This document shows, one piece after another, positions 7,639 through 16,076 of a stretch of 34,648 bases of DNA. Numbering within the stretch: the stretch's first letter is position 1; each line of letters starts with the position of its first letter. This stretch comes from Treponema sp. UBA1233 (GTDB taxonomy: Bacteria; Spirochaetota; Spirochaetia; Treponematales; Treponemataceae). A program made the position numbers and the translations under genes. The DNA lies in the NCBI GenBank assembly GCA_002309305.1, contig DBWR01000074.1, positions 93,354-128,001 on the forward strand, written 5' to 3'. The notes under the pieces are model-generated. The model was not told the DNA's origin and did not search any database. It was given only the letters and a program-made list of their open reading frames with translations.

Positions 7639-8501
7639 TGCTAAAGGGGCTGGAAAAAGAAAATGTTCTTAAGACTCTCGAATCGGGAAACATAGACATA
7701 ATCGTCAAAGACATGACCTTTGGAATGAATGTCGAAATCCAGTCCAAATATCTGTCGTTCAACCCACAGGGAATACTGCTTGTTTCAAAATCTTTTGGAA
7801 CACTTGACAAATCTGTGGGTAATCAAATTAGCGTTCAATTCTATGTAAACCAAGTGGGCTATTGTTTTGATTCCACTCTGCAGGACAGTTCACAGGGGCT
7901 TGCAATAGTCATCCCAAAAAATATTGGACGTGTAAAGTCGTCTTCAACTCTTAATGAAAAATCATTCAGGGCAAAACTATTTTATTTTGACGAAAACAAA
8001 AAGACGGTTACAATTCCATGCCTGGTTCCAGATTCTTATTCACTTTTGTCACGTCCGGTATGGAATGATGTACCTGCGTCCGTACAGGATGAATGCCGAA
8101 AGCTTATGACTCAATTTGTAAACCAAAGGAAAACACAGTCACCGTCTTTGATTGGTAACGGAATGCATCTCCTCCCAATAGCATGCTATCTGTGCGATCC
8201 AGAAATGGAAGAAAACCTTGATACGGTCCACGGAACTCAAATCCCCCTGGACTTGATTTATATTGATGATGAAAAAATAGTATTCGGCAAAAGAAAATAT
8301 GCTCAGGAACTTGAACTTGAATCAGATTACACTCTTTCTCTTGAAGTAAGGCTTTCTGCATTTTTAACACGCTCAATTTTGATTGGGTGCACTGTAAGCG
8401 ACATATACGCCGCATCTTCTCCAGATCTTGAATGCTATTTGTGTACGATAACCCAAATCAAGGCAGAAGACGAACGCTTTATTGCAGAAAGAATGAAGTG
8501 A
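7638..8501 (+). CDS. PilZ-like protein with YcgR-type N-terminal region (putative)
   Basis: A 287-residue soluble protein. Residues ~50-105 (GILLVSKSFGTLDKSVGNQI to IPKNIGRV) resemble the PilZ-N/YcgR N-terminal barrel, which has a small G-x-x-hydrophobic pattern, a YxF-like strand and a closing P-x-x-I-x-R-V. The C-terminal part could be a degenerate PilZ barrel: ECYLCTITQIKAEDERFIAE fits the final strand and helix. The RxxxR and D/NxSxxG c-di-GMP motifs are not visible, so ligand binding is doubtful. ATG 7638 is preferred over the GTG at 7635 because AAGGAG (7625-7630) then has normal 7-nt spacing. The family assignment is inference by eye. Confidence 0.55.
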   Translation: MLKGLEKENVLKTLESGNIDIIVKDMTFGMNVEIQSKYLSFNPQGILLVSKSFGTLDKSVGNQISVQFYVNQVGYCFDSTLQDSSQGLAIVIPKNIGRVKSSSTLNEKSFRAKLFYFDENKKTVTIPCLVPDSYSLLSRPVWNDVPASVQDECRKLMTQFVNQRKTQSPSLIGNGMHLLPIACYLCDPEMEENLDTVHGTQIPLDLIYIDDEKIVFGKRKYAQELELESDYTLSLEVRLSAFLTRSILIGCTVSDIYAASSPDLECYLCTITQIKAEDERFIAERMK

Positions 8502-8516
8502 CAGGCTTTGTCCACT

Positions 8517-9599
8517 CTATTTTGTTTTTTCCTGCTCAGAATTCTTTTTACCTGAATTCCCCAGAAGTATTGCAACAGGTTTTAGAACTGTGGTGTTTTC
8601 AAAAATGATTTTAAGGATAACAGTTAGCGGAACTGCAAGAATCATTCCGATAAAGCCCCACATCCATCCCCAGAAAGAAAGGCTTACAAGGATGATGAAC
8701 GGAGAAAGCCCCAGGTCAGAACCTTCCCAACGAGGCTCTATGATGTTGCCCAAGATAAAGTTTATGGCAAGAACAGAGACTGACACAAAGATTATCATGC
8801 CCCATGACGGATAGAACTGAAGCAGTGCAAAAACAGTGGTTGTTGCCCAGGAAAGTATGGAACCCAAGGTCGGTATAAAGTTAAGGACAAATGCTGTGGC
8901 TCCCCAGATTACAGGAAAATCTAGCCCGGCTACAAGACATACTGTAAATACAAGAAGTCCTGTCAAAAGTGAAATCAGAAATTTTATGGAAATATAGTGG
9001 GTAACTTCCTTTACGGTGGTACTCGCAATTGACTTGATTTTTCCCTGAAGCTCCTCCCTGTCGGCAAAAGCAAGATTGACTTTCGGCTTCACCCCGTTAA
9101 ACTCTATCAGGAGGAATATCATAAGAATTAAAACAACACCAAATACTTTTACAAATGAGACAAGGTTGGCACTTAAAGAAATTGCAAGGTTTTGGACGGC
9201 AGTACGGACATTAAGTGAATTCCACAGGTTGGTAAATAAGTCTGCTTCCTGATCATAATGAATTTGAAATGTCTTGCAGAAAAGCTGGTACAAATCAGTA
9301 AAGCGCTGTTCATAGCTTGGATAAACTTTTATTATTGATTTGATGGTATTGTAAAGCAGGTTGCCTATTCCAAAAATCAGGAAGAAGGATACCAGAAATA
9401 CAAAGAGTATGCACAAAATCCACGGAATATGCAGCCTGTTGAGTTTCTTGCAAAAAGGATAAAACACAAAGGAAAGAAGAACCGAAAGAATTATGGGCAG
9501 ACAGAATGATTCCGTAAGCTTTAGTACAGCCGCTATTGCAATAAACGTGAGTATGAGCATCATGTACATCAGCGGACTTTTGGAACTTCTTTCTGGCAT
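8517..9599 (-). CDS. AI-2E family transporter (PerM/UPF0118)
   Basis: A 360-residue membrane protein of normal family length. It has two to three N-terminal helices (about residues 10-85), a central soluble segment (~90-150), then a block of helices containing LNFIPTLGSILSWATTTVFA and the C-terminal WGWMWGFIGMILAVPL motif typical of the family. Members export small molecules or ions; the autoinducer role is shown for few, so no substrate is assigned. The ATG at 9599 has AGGAAT upstream and lies 8 nt after serS, so it is the last gene of the long minus-strand run. It converges with the PilZ-like gene over a 15-nt gap; I see no terminator there. Confidence 0.88.
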   Translation of the reverse strand: MPERSSKSPLMYMMLILTFIAIAAVLKLTESFCLPIILSVLLSFVFYPFCKKLNRLHIPWILCILFVFLVSFFLIFGIGNLLYNTIKSIIKVYPSYEQRFTDLYQLFCKTFQIHYDQEADLFTNLWNSLNVRTAVQNLAISLSANLVSFVKVFGVVLILMIFLLIEFNGVKPKVNLAFADREELQGKIKSIASTTVKEVTHYISIKFLISLLTGLLVFTVCLVAGLDFPVIWGATAFVLNFIPTLGSILSWATTTVFALLQFYPSWGMIIFVSVSVLAINFILGNIIEPRWEGSDLGLSPFIILVSLSFWGWMWGFIGMILAVPLTVILKIIFENTTVLKPVAILLGNSGKKNSEQEKTK

Positions 9600-9607
9600 T
9601 GTGATTC

Positions 9608-10942
9608 CTATTTCTTTGCCCTGTTGGATGAATAAACCGGTGAAGAGTCTTCTGTCTTGGGACCGATTTTATCAAAACCACAGTATGGAACAAGAACTGG
9701 TGGAACAGTAATTGAACCATCTGCATTCTGGTAGTTTTCAATGATTGCAAGCATGGCTCTTCCAACAGCAATGGCAGTACCATTAAGCATGTGAACGTAT
9801 TTGTTCTTGCCGTCATCGTCGTGATATTTTACGTTAAGGCGGCGTGCCTGATAGTCTGTGCAGTTTGATGTGGAAGTAACTTCTCCGTAGTCTCCTTCGG
9901 GATGTTCTTCGTCAGTGCGTCCAGGCATCCATGCTTCAAGATCCCACTTGCGGTAGGCTGGGGCACCAAGGTCTCCAGTACATGTATCAACAACACGGAA
10001 TGGAAGTCCCAGTCCTGTAAAGATTTCTTCCTCAATCAATCTTAGTTTCTCATGGATTTCATCGCTCTGCTCAGGGAGGCTGTAAACGAACATTTCAACC
10101 TTGTCAAACTGGTGTACGCGGTAGAGTCCCTTGCTAAAGTGTCCTGCGGCACCTGCTTCCCTTCTGAAACAGTGTGACAGTCCGCAATAAAAAAGCGGCA
10201 GCTTGCTTTTGTCAAGAATTTCCCCTGAATGGAAACCGCCCAAAGTGATTTCTGCAGTGGCAACAAGACATGTTCCTTCATCTTCAATGGCATAAACATT
10301 GCTTTCGTTTCCACGTGGATTAAAGCCGATTCCCTTGAGGATTTCTTCGCGTGCAACATCTGGAGTTATAAAGGTAGTGAAGTTGTGCTTGCGGAGTATG
10401 TTAAGTGCATACATGATGAGAGCCTGTTCCAAAAACACTGCTTCGTTTTTCAGGTAATAGAATTTTGGTCCGGATACTTTTGTTCCACGGTCAAAGTCGA
10501 TGAGGTCTAGTGCTTCCCCAAGAGCGACATGATCCTTTGGCTTGAAGTCAAATTTGCGTGGAGTGCCGACTTTCTTTACTTCAAGGTTTTCCGTGTCCAG
10601 TTTTCCGATGGGAACATCAGGATGAGCCATGTTAGGAATCTGGCGTGCGGCTTCTTCCATCTGAACTTCAATTTCTGCAAGACGTTTTTCTGCCTCAGCG
10701 ACTTTTTCCTTTATCTGCTTTCCTTCTTCGATGTATTTCTGCCTTTGCTCGTTATCAAGCTTCTGCTTCATAAGGGCGGCATTTTCGTTCCTTTTCTGCT
10801 GGTAACCCTGGAGTTCCGTTACAGTTGCGGTCCTTTTGTCATAAAGCTCAACAACCTTATCTGCGTCTGCATTCATGTTGCGGTTCTTGATGTTTTCTTT
10901 TACCGCCGCAAGGTTTTCCTTAATAAATTTGTAGTCTAGCAT
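9608..10942 (-). CDS. serS: Seryl-tRNA synthetase
   Basis: A 444-residue class II synthetase that charges tRNA-Ser. Residues ~1-110 form the antiparallel coiled-coil arm that reads the long variable arm of tRNA-Ser. The catalytic core follows: motif 2 around CFRREAG, the SNCTDYQARR block, and motif 3 NGTAIAVGRAMLAIIENYQ. Length and ends are normal. GAGGAA sits upstream of ATG 10942. It is 13 nt downstream of the Ser/Thr-rich protein gene, in the same run; the juxtaposition with a protein of extreme serine content is probably chance. Confidence 0.96.
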   Translation of the reverse strand: MLDYKFIKENLAAVKENIKNRNMNADADKVVELYDKRTATVTELQGYQQKRNENAALMKQKLDNEQRQKYIEEGKQIKEKVAEAEKRLAEIEVQMEEAARQIPNMAHPDVPIGKLDTENLEVKKVGTPRKFDFKPKDHVALGEALDLIDFDRGTKVSGPKFYYLKNEAVFLEQALIMYALNILRKHNFTTFITPDVAREEILKGIGFNPRGNESNVYAIEDEGTCLVATAEITLGGFHSGEILDKSKLPLFYCGLSHCFRREAGAAGHFSKGLYRVHQFDKVEMFVYSLPEQSDEIHEKLRLIEEEIFTGLGLPFRVVDTCTGDLGAPAYRKWDLEAWMPGRTDEEHPEGDYGEVTSTSNCTDYQARRLNVKYHDDDGKNKYVHMLNGTAIAVGRAMLAIIENYQNADGSITVPPVLVPYCGFDKIGPKTEDSSPVYSSNRAKK

Positions 10943-10955
10943 ATATTCCTCTTAT

Positions 10956-12545
10956 TTATCTTATGTTGATGTAAAAACGCTTGATGTAAATGACCCTTTC
11001 GTTGGCAGGCTCCCAGTACTTGCTGTATGGATAATTCTTTACCAGAGTCTCGTATGCTTCAAGAGCTCCCTTTATGTTCCTGCTGCTTCCCGGTGCCTCA
11101 AGTGCCTGTCCCTGAAGGTAAAGTGCCTCGTCTGTTTCAGATGTTGATGAGATGAAGAATTCATCAAGGTAAGAAAGACATTCTGCGTATTTAGCGTTTT
11201 TGTAAGCTTCCCTGGCCTTTTCCAAAAGCTCGCTTCCAGAGAGTGAGCTGTAGTCGGAACCAGTATTTGCCGCAATGCTTGGACCTGAAGCTATAGAAGA
11301 TGAAGAAGATGATGATCCGTATGAAGGATAATCGTAGCTTTCTTCTTCATAGGAGTATGTTGTCATGTCGTCATAATCTTCTGTGTCAAAGCTGTCTTCA
11401 GATGGTGAACTTGCACTTCTGGAAATTGAACGTGTTGTAGGATTTCCTGTTGCAATTGAAGCTGATGCAGAAGACTTTCCACTTGAAGTACTTGTTGAGC
11501 TTGTAGAAGTTGAGCCGGATGATGCACTGCGGGTAGAGTTTGAGCTTGATGTTGCCGGTGCAGTTGAAGTTGTGGCAGATGATGTATTCTTTGTTGCACT
11601 TGAGCTAGATGTTGCAGGCTTGGTTGTGGTTGTCTGAGTTGTAGAGCTTGTGCTCTTTGTTGTGCTGGTGCTTGAGTTCTTGGTCGTGCTTGATGCTGCA
11701 GGTTTTGTTGATGCACTGGATGTAGAGGAGCTTGAACTCTTGCTTGTACTTGATGAGGCTGGTGCAGTTGAACTGGCACTTGAACTTGATGTAGCAGGTT
11801 TGCTTGTGGTGGTCTGTGTTGTTGAACTTGTGCTCTTGCCTGTTGTTGAGCTTTTTCCAGTTGATGATGTCTTTGGAACTGCCACTGTGTTTTCTTTTGG
11901 TGGGTTGGGAACTTCAAGAGTGTATGGAGTTTCAGGTTCCTTGTGTACATCCTTTACTGTAGGAGTTATGTAATCAAAATCATTGGAATGTTGTCCGCCG
12001 GGGACTGCCTTTGCATAGGATGGAGCCACAACCTTGCTGGATGTTCCGCTTGTCCTGTCTTCCACAATGACTTCAAGATAATCGCTTATTGAAGTACCGT
12101 TGAGGGGGTCAATGCAATAGAAGTGGAGAATTACCGTTCCCGCATCTTTTGAACAAAGGGTAAACTTTGTATCGTCACGTCCCAGTTTCCTTCCAAAATA
12201 GCGCAGGTGATTTGTTTCTTCGGTTTCGCCGAGGTAAATCCATTCGTTTCCTGGATATTCAACTTCAAGATACTGGTTGAGTCCGATTGTCACAGAACGT
12301 GATGGAGTTACGTTTGGATCCGCATCAGGCCTGATATCCCTCCATGCAAGGGTTGCTCCTGATACCGGGGCCTGTTCATATTCATCTTCTACCGGAGTAA
12401 AAAAGATTTCGTTGTCATCGATTTCAAGATATTCCGGAATGTTGTCCGATTTAGTTGTGGTTCCTACATTCTGTGCAAAAAGTACAGAAAGTGAAACTGA
12501 CGTTGCAAGACAAAAAATACAGATTGTCTTAAAAATTTTTTTCAT
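10956..12545 (-). CDS. Exported Ser/Thr-rich protein with C-terminal TPR domain, function unknown
   Basis: A 529-residue protein. Residues 1-24 form a Sec signal peptide with probable cleavage after LFA before QN. Residues ~25-190 form a globular domain with a GLNQYLEVEYPGNEWIYLGE-type strand pattern. Residues ~220-390 are low complexity, almost only Ser, Thr, Ala and Lys, with an internal duplication (see the repeat entry). A short acidic Tyr-rich stretch and a Ser tract follow. The last ~95 residues form a TPR-like domain (LLEKAREAYKNAKYAECLSY; GALEAYETLVKNYP). This suggests a periplasmic scaffold with a flexible linker, perhaps spanning peptidoglycan. It overlaps the upstream small membrane protein by 4 nt (ATGA), so translation is coupled. 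Confidence 0.7.
   Translation of the reverse strand: MKKIFKTICIFCLATSVSLSVLFAQNVGTTTKSDNIPEYLEIDDNEIFFTPVEDEYEQAPVSGATLAWRDIRPDADPNVTPSRSVTIGLNQYLEVEYPGNEWIYLGETEETNHLRYFGRKLGRDDTKFTLCSKDAGTVILHFYCIDPLNGTSISDYLEVIVEDRTSGTSSKVVAPSYAKAVPGGQHSNDFDYITPTVKDVHKEPETPYTLEVPNPPKENTVAVPKTSSTGKSSTTGKSTSSTTQTTTSKPATSSSSASSTAPASSSTSKSSSSSTSSASTKPAASSTTKNSSTSTTKSTSSTTQTTTTKPATSSSSATKNTSSATTSTAPATSSSNSTRSASSGSTSTSSTSTSSGKSSASASIATGNPTTRSISRSASSPSEDSFDTEDYDDMTTYSYEEESYDYPSYGSSSSSSSIASGPSIAANTGSDYSSLSGSELLEKAREAYKNAKYAECLSYLDEFFISSTSETDEALYLQGQALEAPGSSRNIKGALEAYETLVKNYPYSKYWEPANERVIYIKRFYINIR
11596..11837 (-). repeat. Imperfect duplication within the Ser/Thr-rich linker
   Basis: Two near-identical units of about 62 nt, at roughly 11596-11659 and 11776-11837, are offset by 180 nt (60 codons). 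Both encode KSTSSTTQTTT-(S/T)-KPATSSSSA. The surrounding sequence is a looser array of Ser, Thr and Ala codons, which suggests expansion by slippage or unequal recombination. Confidence 0.75.
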
Positions 12546-12910
12546 GGTGCTGCTCCTAATATTTCTTGAACGAGCGTATCATTGTCCCGTCCCAGCTCTT
12601 CTACGGTGGCTGTACCTGGAATTGTGAACCATTGGTCTGTCTGCTCCTGATCCCATTTTTCGCCCGTTGTTCTGGAAAAATAATAGTCTTCCGTTACGGT
12701 TGTGTTTTGGGGGAGCATGAAAGGGTCTTCCTGATTATGAGAGATTGTTTCTGGAACGGATGATTTTTTTCCGGATGCCGCCACTCCAATGATCAGAATC
12801 AAAAGGAGAACGGCAAGCCCAATTATTATGCCCAAGGCAATTTTTCTATGCTCGTTTAAGAAATCGCCGATTTTTTCTATAGAATTTTTAAAGGTTCCCA
12901 TTACTCCCAT
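12542..12910 (-). CDS. Small single-pass membrane protein, function unknown
   Basis: A 122-residue protein. An amphipathic, charged N-terminus (~1-23) precedes one membrane helix (IALGIIIGLAVLLLILIIGV, ~24-43), then a polar ~75-residue tail that should lie outside the cytoplasm. No signal peptidase site or known motif is seen. GAAGGGG overlapping the smc stop serves as its Shine-Dalgarno; the ATG could be 12910 or 12901 (MGVM-G), with spacing favouring the first. It starts 8 nt after smc and overlaps the following exported protein by 4 nt, so the three are probably co-expressed. A partnership with the exported Ser/Thr-rich protein is more likely than one with SMC, but this is inference. Confidence 0.6.
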   Translation of the reverse strand: MGVMGTFKNSIEKIGDFLNEHRKIALGIIIGLAVLLLILIIGVAASGKKSSVPETISHNQEDPFMLPQNTTVTEDYYFSRTTGEKWDQEQTDQWFTIPGTATVEELGRDNDTLVQEILGAAP

Positions 12911-12918
12911 TTACCCCT

Positions 12919-15900
12919 TCAATCTATATTTTCCATGGAATTGGCATTTGCGTCAATGTCTGAACCCTGATTTGTGGAGGAATTTTCAGGATTTTCTTGG
13001 TCGAAACCCTCTTTTTCCCCTGTTTCCACGTCATTATCACCGGTATCAGCGGATTCTTCCTCTGTTTGAACTTTTTCCTGCGTTTCGGATGTTTCCTGTA
13101 CAGGTTCCTGAGGTATCTTAAGGGATCCGTCTGGATTGTGTTCACGTCTTGGAGGTCTTGGCGGCAATACGACACCTTCTTCCGGCTCAACATCTTCTTC
13201 CACAAAATTGTCGTCCGCTTCGTATGGTATGTTGGCGTTGAGGGTGTCTTCATCCTTCCTCATCTGAACGACTTTTGTGACCCCGCTTTCTTCCATGGTG
13301 ACACCAATCATCGTGTAAGCGCCCATTGCGGTTTTTGTATTGTGCGTGATGACTATGTACTGGCTTACGTTTGCAAAAGAACGGAGCACGTTTACAAGGC
13401 TTATGACGTTCTTGTTGTCAAGGGCTGCATCGATCTCGTCAAGAAGACAGAATGGACTTGCGTGAACCTGATATGTGGCAAACAGAAGTGCCATAGCGGT
13501 CATTGTCTTTTCTCCACCGGAAAGCAGTGAGATGCTCTGGAGCTTTTTTCCCGGCGGCTGTGCATAGATTTCGATACCTGTGGTAAGCACGTTTCCCGGA
13601 TCCACAAGCCTTAGGTCAGCACGTCCGCCTCCATGACCTTCGCTGTCTGCGAACATTCGCCTGAACATGTTGTGGAAGTTGCGCCTGATTTTGTTGTATG
13701 TGTTCAGGAAGAGTTCCGCTGACTTGCTCCTGATTTCCTCGTTTACGCGCACAAGGTTGTCGAGTGATTTTTTCGTGTCGGCAAAGCTTTCCTGCTGGCG
13801 TTCGTAGCGTTCCTTTTCTTCGGCAAACTGCTCAACTGCCATGAAGTTTACCTGTCCAAGCTCCTGAATCTTTTGTTTTGTGTCGGCGAGTTTCTTGCGC
13901 AGTGATTCCGGAGCTTCAGAAATGGTATACATCCTCTCTTCAAATTCCATGAGGTCTCTTGAAAAATTGTCCTGGAAATTCTGCTTGATGTTTCGGATGT
14001 CCGTTTCGTTCCTTGCAATGTTGACGTTGAAGTTTTCAAGCTGCTCCTGACAGCGGTTCTTTTCGTCCTGCTTTTTCTTGAGCACGCTTTCTTTTCCGCT
14101 GACTTTTGAGTTGCATTCCTCCACTTTTTTGTTAAGGTCATCAAGCTCACTAAAGAGTTTTTCTCCCTTTACCTGAAGGTCCGCTATCTGTTCGTCTATT
14201 TCTTCAATCTGTTCGGATATGTTTTCCTGCTGCTTGGTTTCCTGGAAAAGTTCGTCTTCCTGTTCCTTGAGTGCAGTTTCTTCAGATGCAAGTGTTTTCC
14301 TCAAAGTTGAAATCTGCTGTTCAAATGAATTCATCTGCTGAATCATTACGGCACGGTTTGTCTGCAGCTTGGTGAGGGTTTCCTTGTATTCGTTAATCTT
14401 TTTGTTAAGCTCTTCATTCTGCCGGTTAAGGCCCTCGTTCTCTTTGGAGATTGCATCAATCTGGTTGTAATTGTCTGATATGGCGTCATCAATTGAACGC
14501 TTTTTGGTGATGATTCCTTCCGGAGAAAGAAAGTCGTCGATGAACAGAGGGGATGTCTTTATGAACGTGTCGATTGAAACAGAAAGTTCGTCAAGCATCG
14601 TGCCCAGCTGTGTAAATGCCTGCACCGCATCCTCTCCGAATTTTGAAGCGTCCTTTTCCGTGTGTGACGCAAGGCTCGTATAATCCTTGAAGATGTTTGT
14701 CCTTCCGCCGGTAAAGATTTTAATTTTTTCCAGCTGGGTGTTTATGTCTTCCTTTGCCTTTTTGTTCTTGACGGAGGAATATCCTGCTTCCTTTAATTTT
14801 GCATCCAGTTCCTTAACTATGTCTTCCGTAATTGCCGCAAGCTGTTTCTGCAACTCTGAACGTTCCGCATCCAGATTGTGTATTTTTCCTGCATTGGTTC
14901 CAATCTGCTTTTGGTTTTCGTTTATCTGCCCGGAAGAAAGCTCTATGCTGGAAGTAAAGTTTTCTATGTTCTGCCGTATGGTTTCCAGTTCCTTTTCCTT
15001 TTCGTGGAGTTCCGCATTACGGCTGTCTATGTCCTCGTTGTATTCGTCAATTCTTTCGTGTATGTTTTTGATTCTGTTTTCTATCTGACCGATTTTTTCC
15101 TTTACCGAACTCTGCTGAAGGCGGAGGTTTTTTGACATCTCCTTTTTGCCTTCCTGTTCGGCTCCCAGTTTTGCCAGTTCCTGCTGCTTAAGGCTTATCT
15201 GTTCAGAAAGAGTCTTGATTCTGTCAGTGTTTTCGTTGAGGGTGTTGTATATTTCTTCAATTTCCTTTGCATAGGCGTCACGCTTGGCCTTGATTTCCTC
15301 AACCTTCTTTTCCTGCCTGGCCTTGTTCTGGATGAATTCCTTGAGCTTTAGAAGCTGAATGTCAAGTTCGTAGTTGAATTTGTCATCGTTGTATTTGCGG
15401 TATTTTGAAGTCTTGTCCGCCTGAACTTTAAGGGATTCGTAATTGCGTTTTGTCTCTGCAAGAGTTATTTCTATCTGGGCAAGGTTTATCCTTGTGCGTT
15501 CAATTTCCCGTTCTGCTTCCGCAACCTTTGCCTTGCTGCTTGTGATTCCTGCCGCCTCTTCAAAAAGATAGCGCCTGTCTTCCGGTTTTGATGAAAGGAT
15601 CTGGTCGATTTTTCCCTGTTCCATTACGGAGTATGCTGCTTTTCCGACACCAGTATCCATAAAGAGCCGTCTGATTTCTGTTCCTGTTACCTGACGGTCA
15701 TTGATGAAGTATTCGTTTTCTCCTGAGCGGTAGAGGCGTCTTTTGATTGCAATTTCTTCGTCGTCAATTTCAAGAAGTCTGTTTTCGTTTGCTATTGTTA
15801 AGGTAACTTCCGCAAGAGACAGGGCGGGGCGGGATTCAGTTCCGTTAAAAATAACGTCTTCCATTGTTGCAGCCCTGAGGTTTTTTGAGCGGTTTTCTGC

Positions 15901-16044
15901 CAGTACCCACTTAATCGCATCGACGACATTGCTCTTTCCACAACCGTTTGGTCCAAGCAAGGCTGTGATGCCGTCAGCAAAATTGATTCGAGTACGATCG
16001 GCAAATGATTTAAATCCAAATATCTCAAGACTTTTTAAAAACAC
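12919..16044 (-). CDS. smc: Chromosome segregation ATPase SMC, atypical hinge
   Basis: A 1041-residue protein. The N-terminal head has Walker A GPNGCGKSN (~31-39) and the Q-loop region AYSVMEQGKIDQIL followed by RRYLFEEAAGI. The C-terminal head has the signature SLLSGGEKTM and Walker B FCLLDEIDAALD with the VITHNTKT D-loop/switch region. Coiled coil runs from ~170 to ~420 and from ~520 to ~750. The middle (~420-520) is not coiled but lacks the glycine-rich hinge consensus. The total is short for SMC (usually near 1180), although the last ~110 residues are an extra acidic, proline-rich tail. SMC with ScpAB organises and segregates chromosomes; scpA and scpB are not in the window. The GTG start at 16044 has GAAGGGG upstream. 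Confidence 0.9.
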   Translation of the reverse strand: MFLKSLEIFGFKSFADRTRINFADGITALLGPNGCGKSNVVDAIKWVLAENRSKNLRAATMEDVIFNGTESRPALSLAEVTLTIANENRLLEIDDEEIAIKRRLYRSGENEYFINDRQVTGTEIRRLFMDTGVGKAAYSVMEQGKIDQILSSKPEDRRYLFEEAAGITSSKAKVAEAEREIERTRINLAQIEITLAETKRNYESLKVQADKTSKYRKYNDDKFNYELDIQLLKLKEFIQNKARQEKKVEEIKAKRDAYAKEIEEIYNTLNENTDRIKTLSEQISLKQQELAKLGAEQEGKKEMSKNLRLQQSSVKEKIGQIENRIKNIHERIDEYNEDIDSRNAELHEKEKELETIRQNIENFTSSIELSSGQINENQKQIGTNAGKIHNLDAERSELQKQLAAITEDIVKELDAKLKEAGYSSVKNKKAKEDINTQLEKIKIFTGGRTNIFKDYTSLASHTEKDASKFGEDAVQAFTQLGTMLDELSVSIDTFIKTSPLFIDDFLSPEGIITKKRSIDDAISDNYNQIDAISKENEGLNRQNEELNKKINEYKETLTKLQTNRAVMIQQMNSFEQQISTLRKTLASEETALKEQEDELFQETKQQENISEQIEEIDEQIADLQVKGEKLFSELDDLNKKVEECNSKVSGKESVLKKKQDEKNRCQEQLENFNVNIARNETDIRNIKQNFQDNFSRDLMEFEERMYTISEAPESLRKKLADTKQKIQELGQVNFMAVEQFAEEKERYERQQESFADTKKSLDNLVRVNEEIRSKSAELFLNTYNKIRRNFHNMFRRMFADSEGHGGGRADLRLVDPGNVLTTGIEIYAQPPGKKLQSISLLSGGEKTMTAMALLFATYQVHASPFCLLDEIDAALDNKNVISLVNVLRSFANVSQYIVITHNTKTAMGAYTMIGVTMEESGVTKVVQMRKDEDTLNANIPYEADDNFVEEDVEPEEGVVLPPRPPRREHNPDGSLKIPQEPVQETSETQEKVQTEEESADTGDNDVETGEKEGFDQENPENSSTNQGSDIDANANSMENID

Positions 16045-16076
16045 GTCTATTCCCCTTCTAATCGCAAACCATTATA

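Noticed and set aside
11596..11837. CRISPR-like direct repeat array
   Set aside because: Only two long imperfect copies, in frame, coding for Ser/Thr-rich protein; no regular short repeats, unique spacers or cas genes.
11363..11950. 195-codon Gln/His-rich minus-strand frame and Val-rich plus-strand frames
   Set aside because: These are other frames of the repetitive Ser/Thr codons of the exported protein. They have no ribosome site and the composition follows from the repeats.
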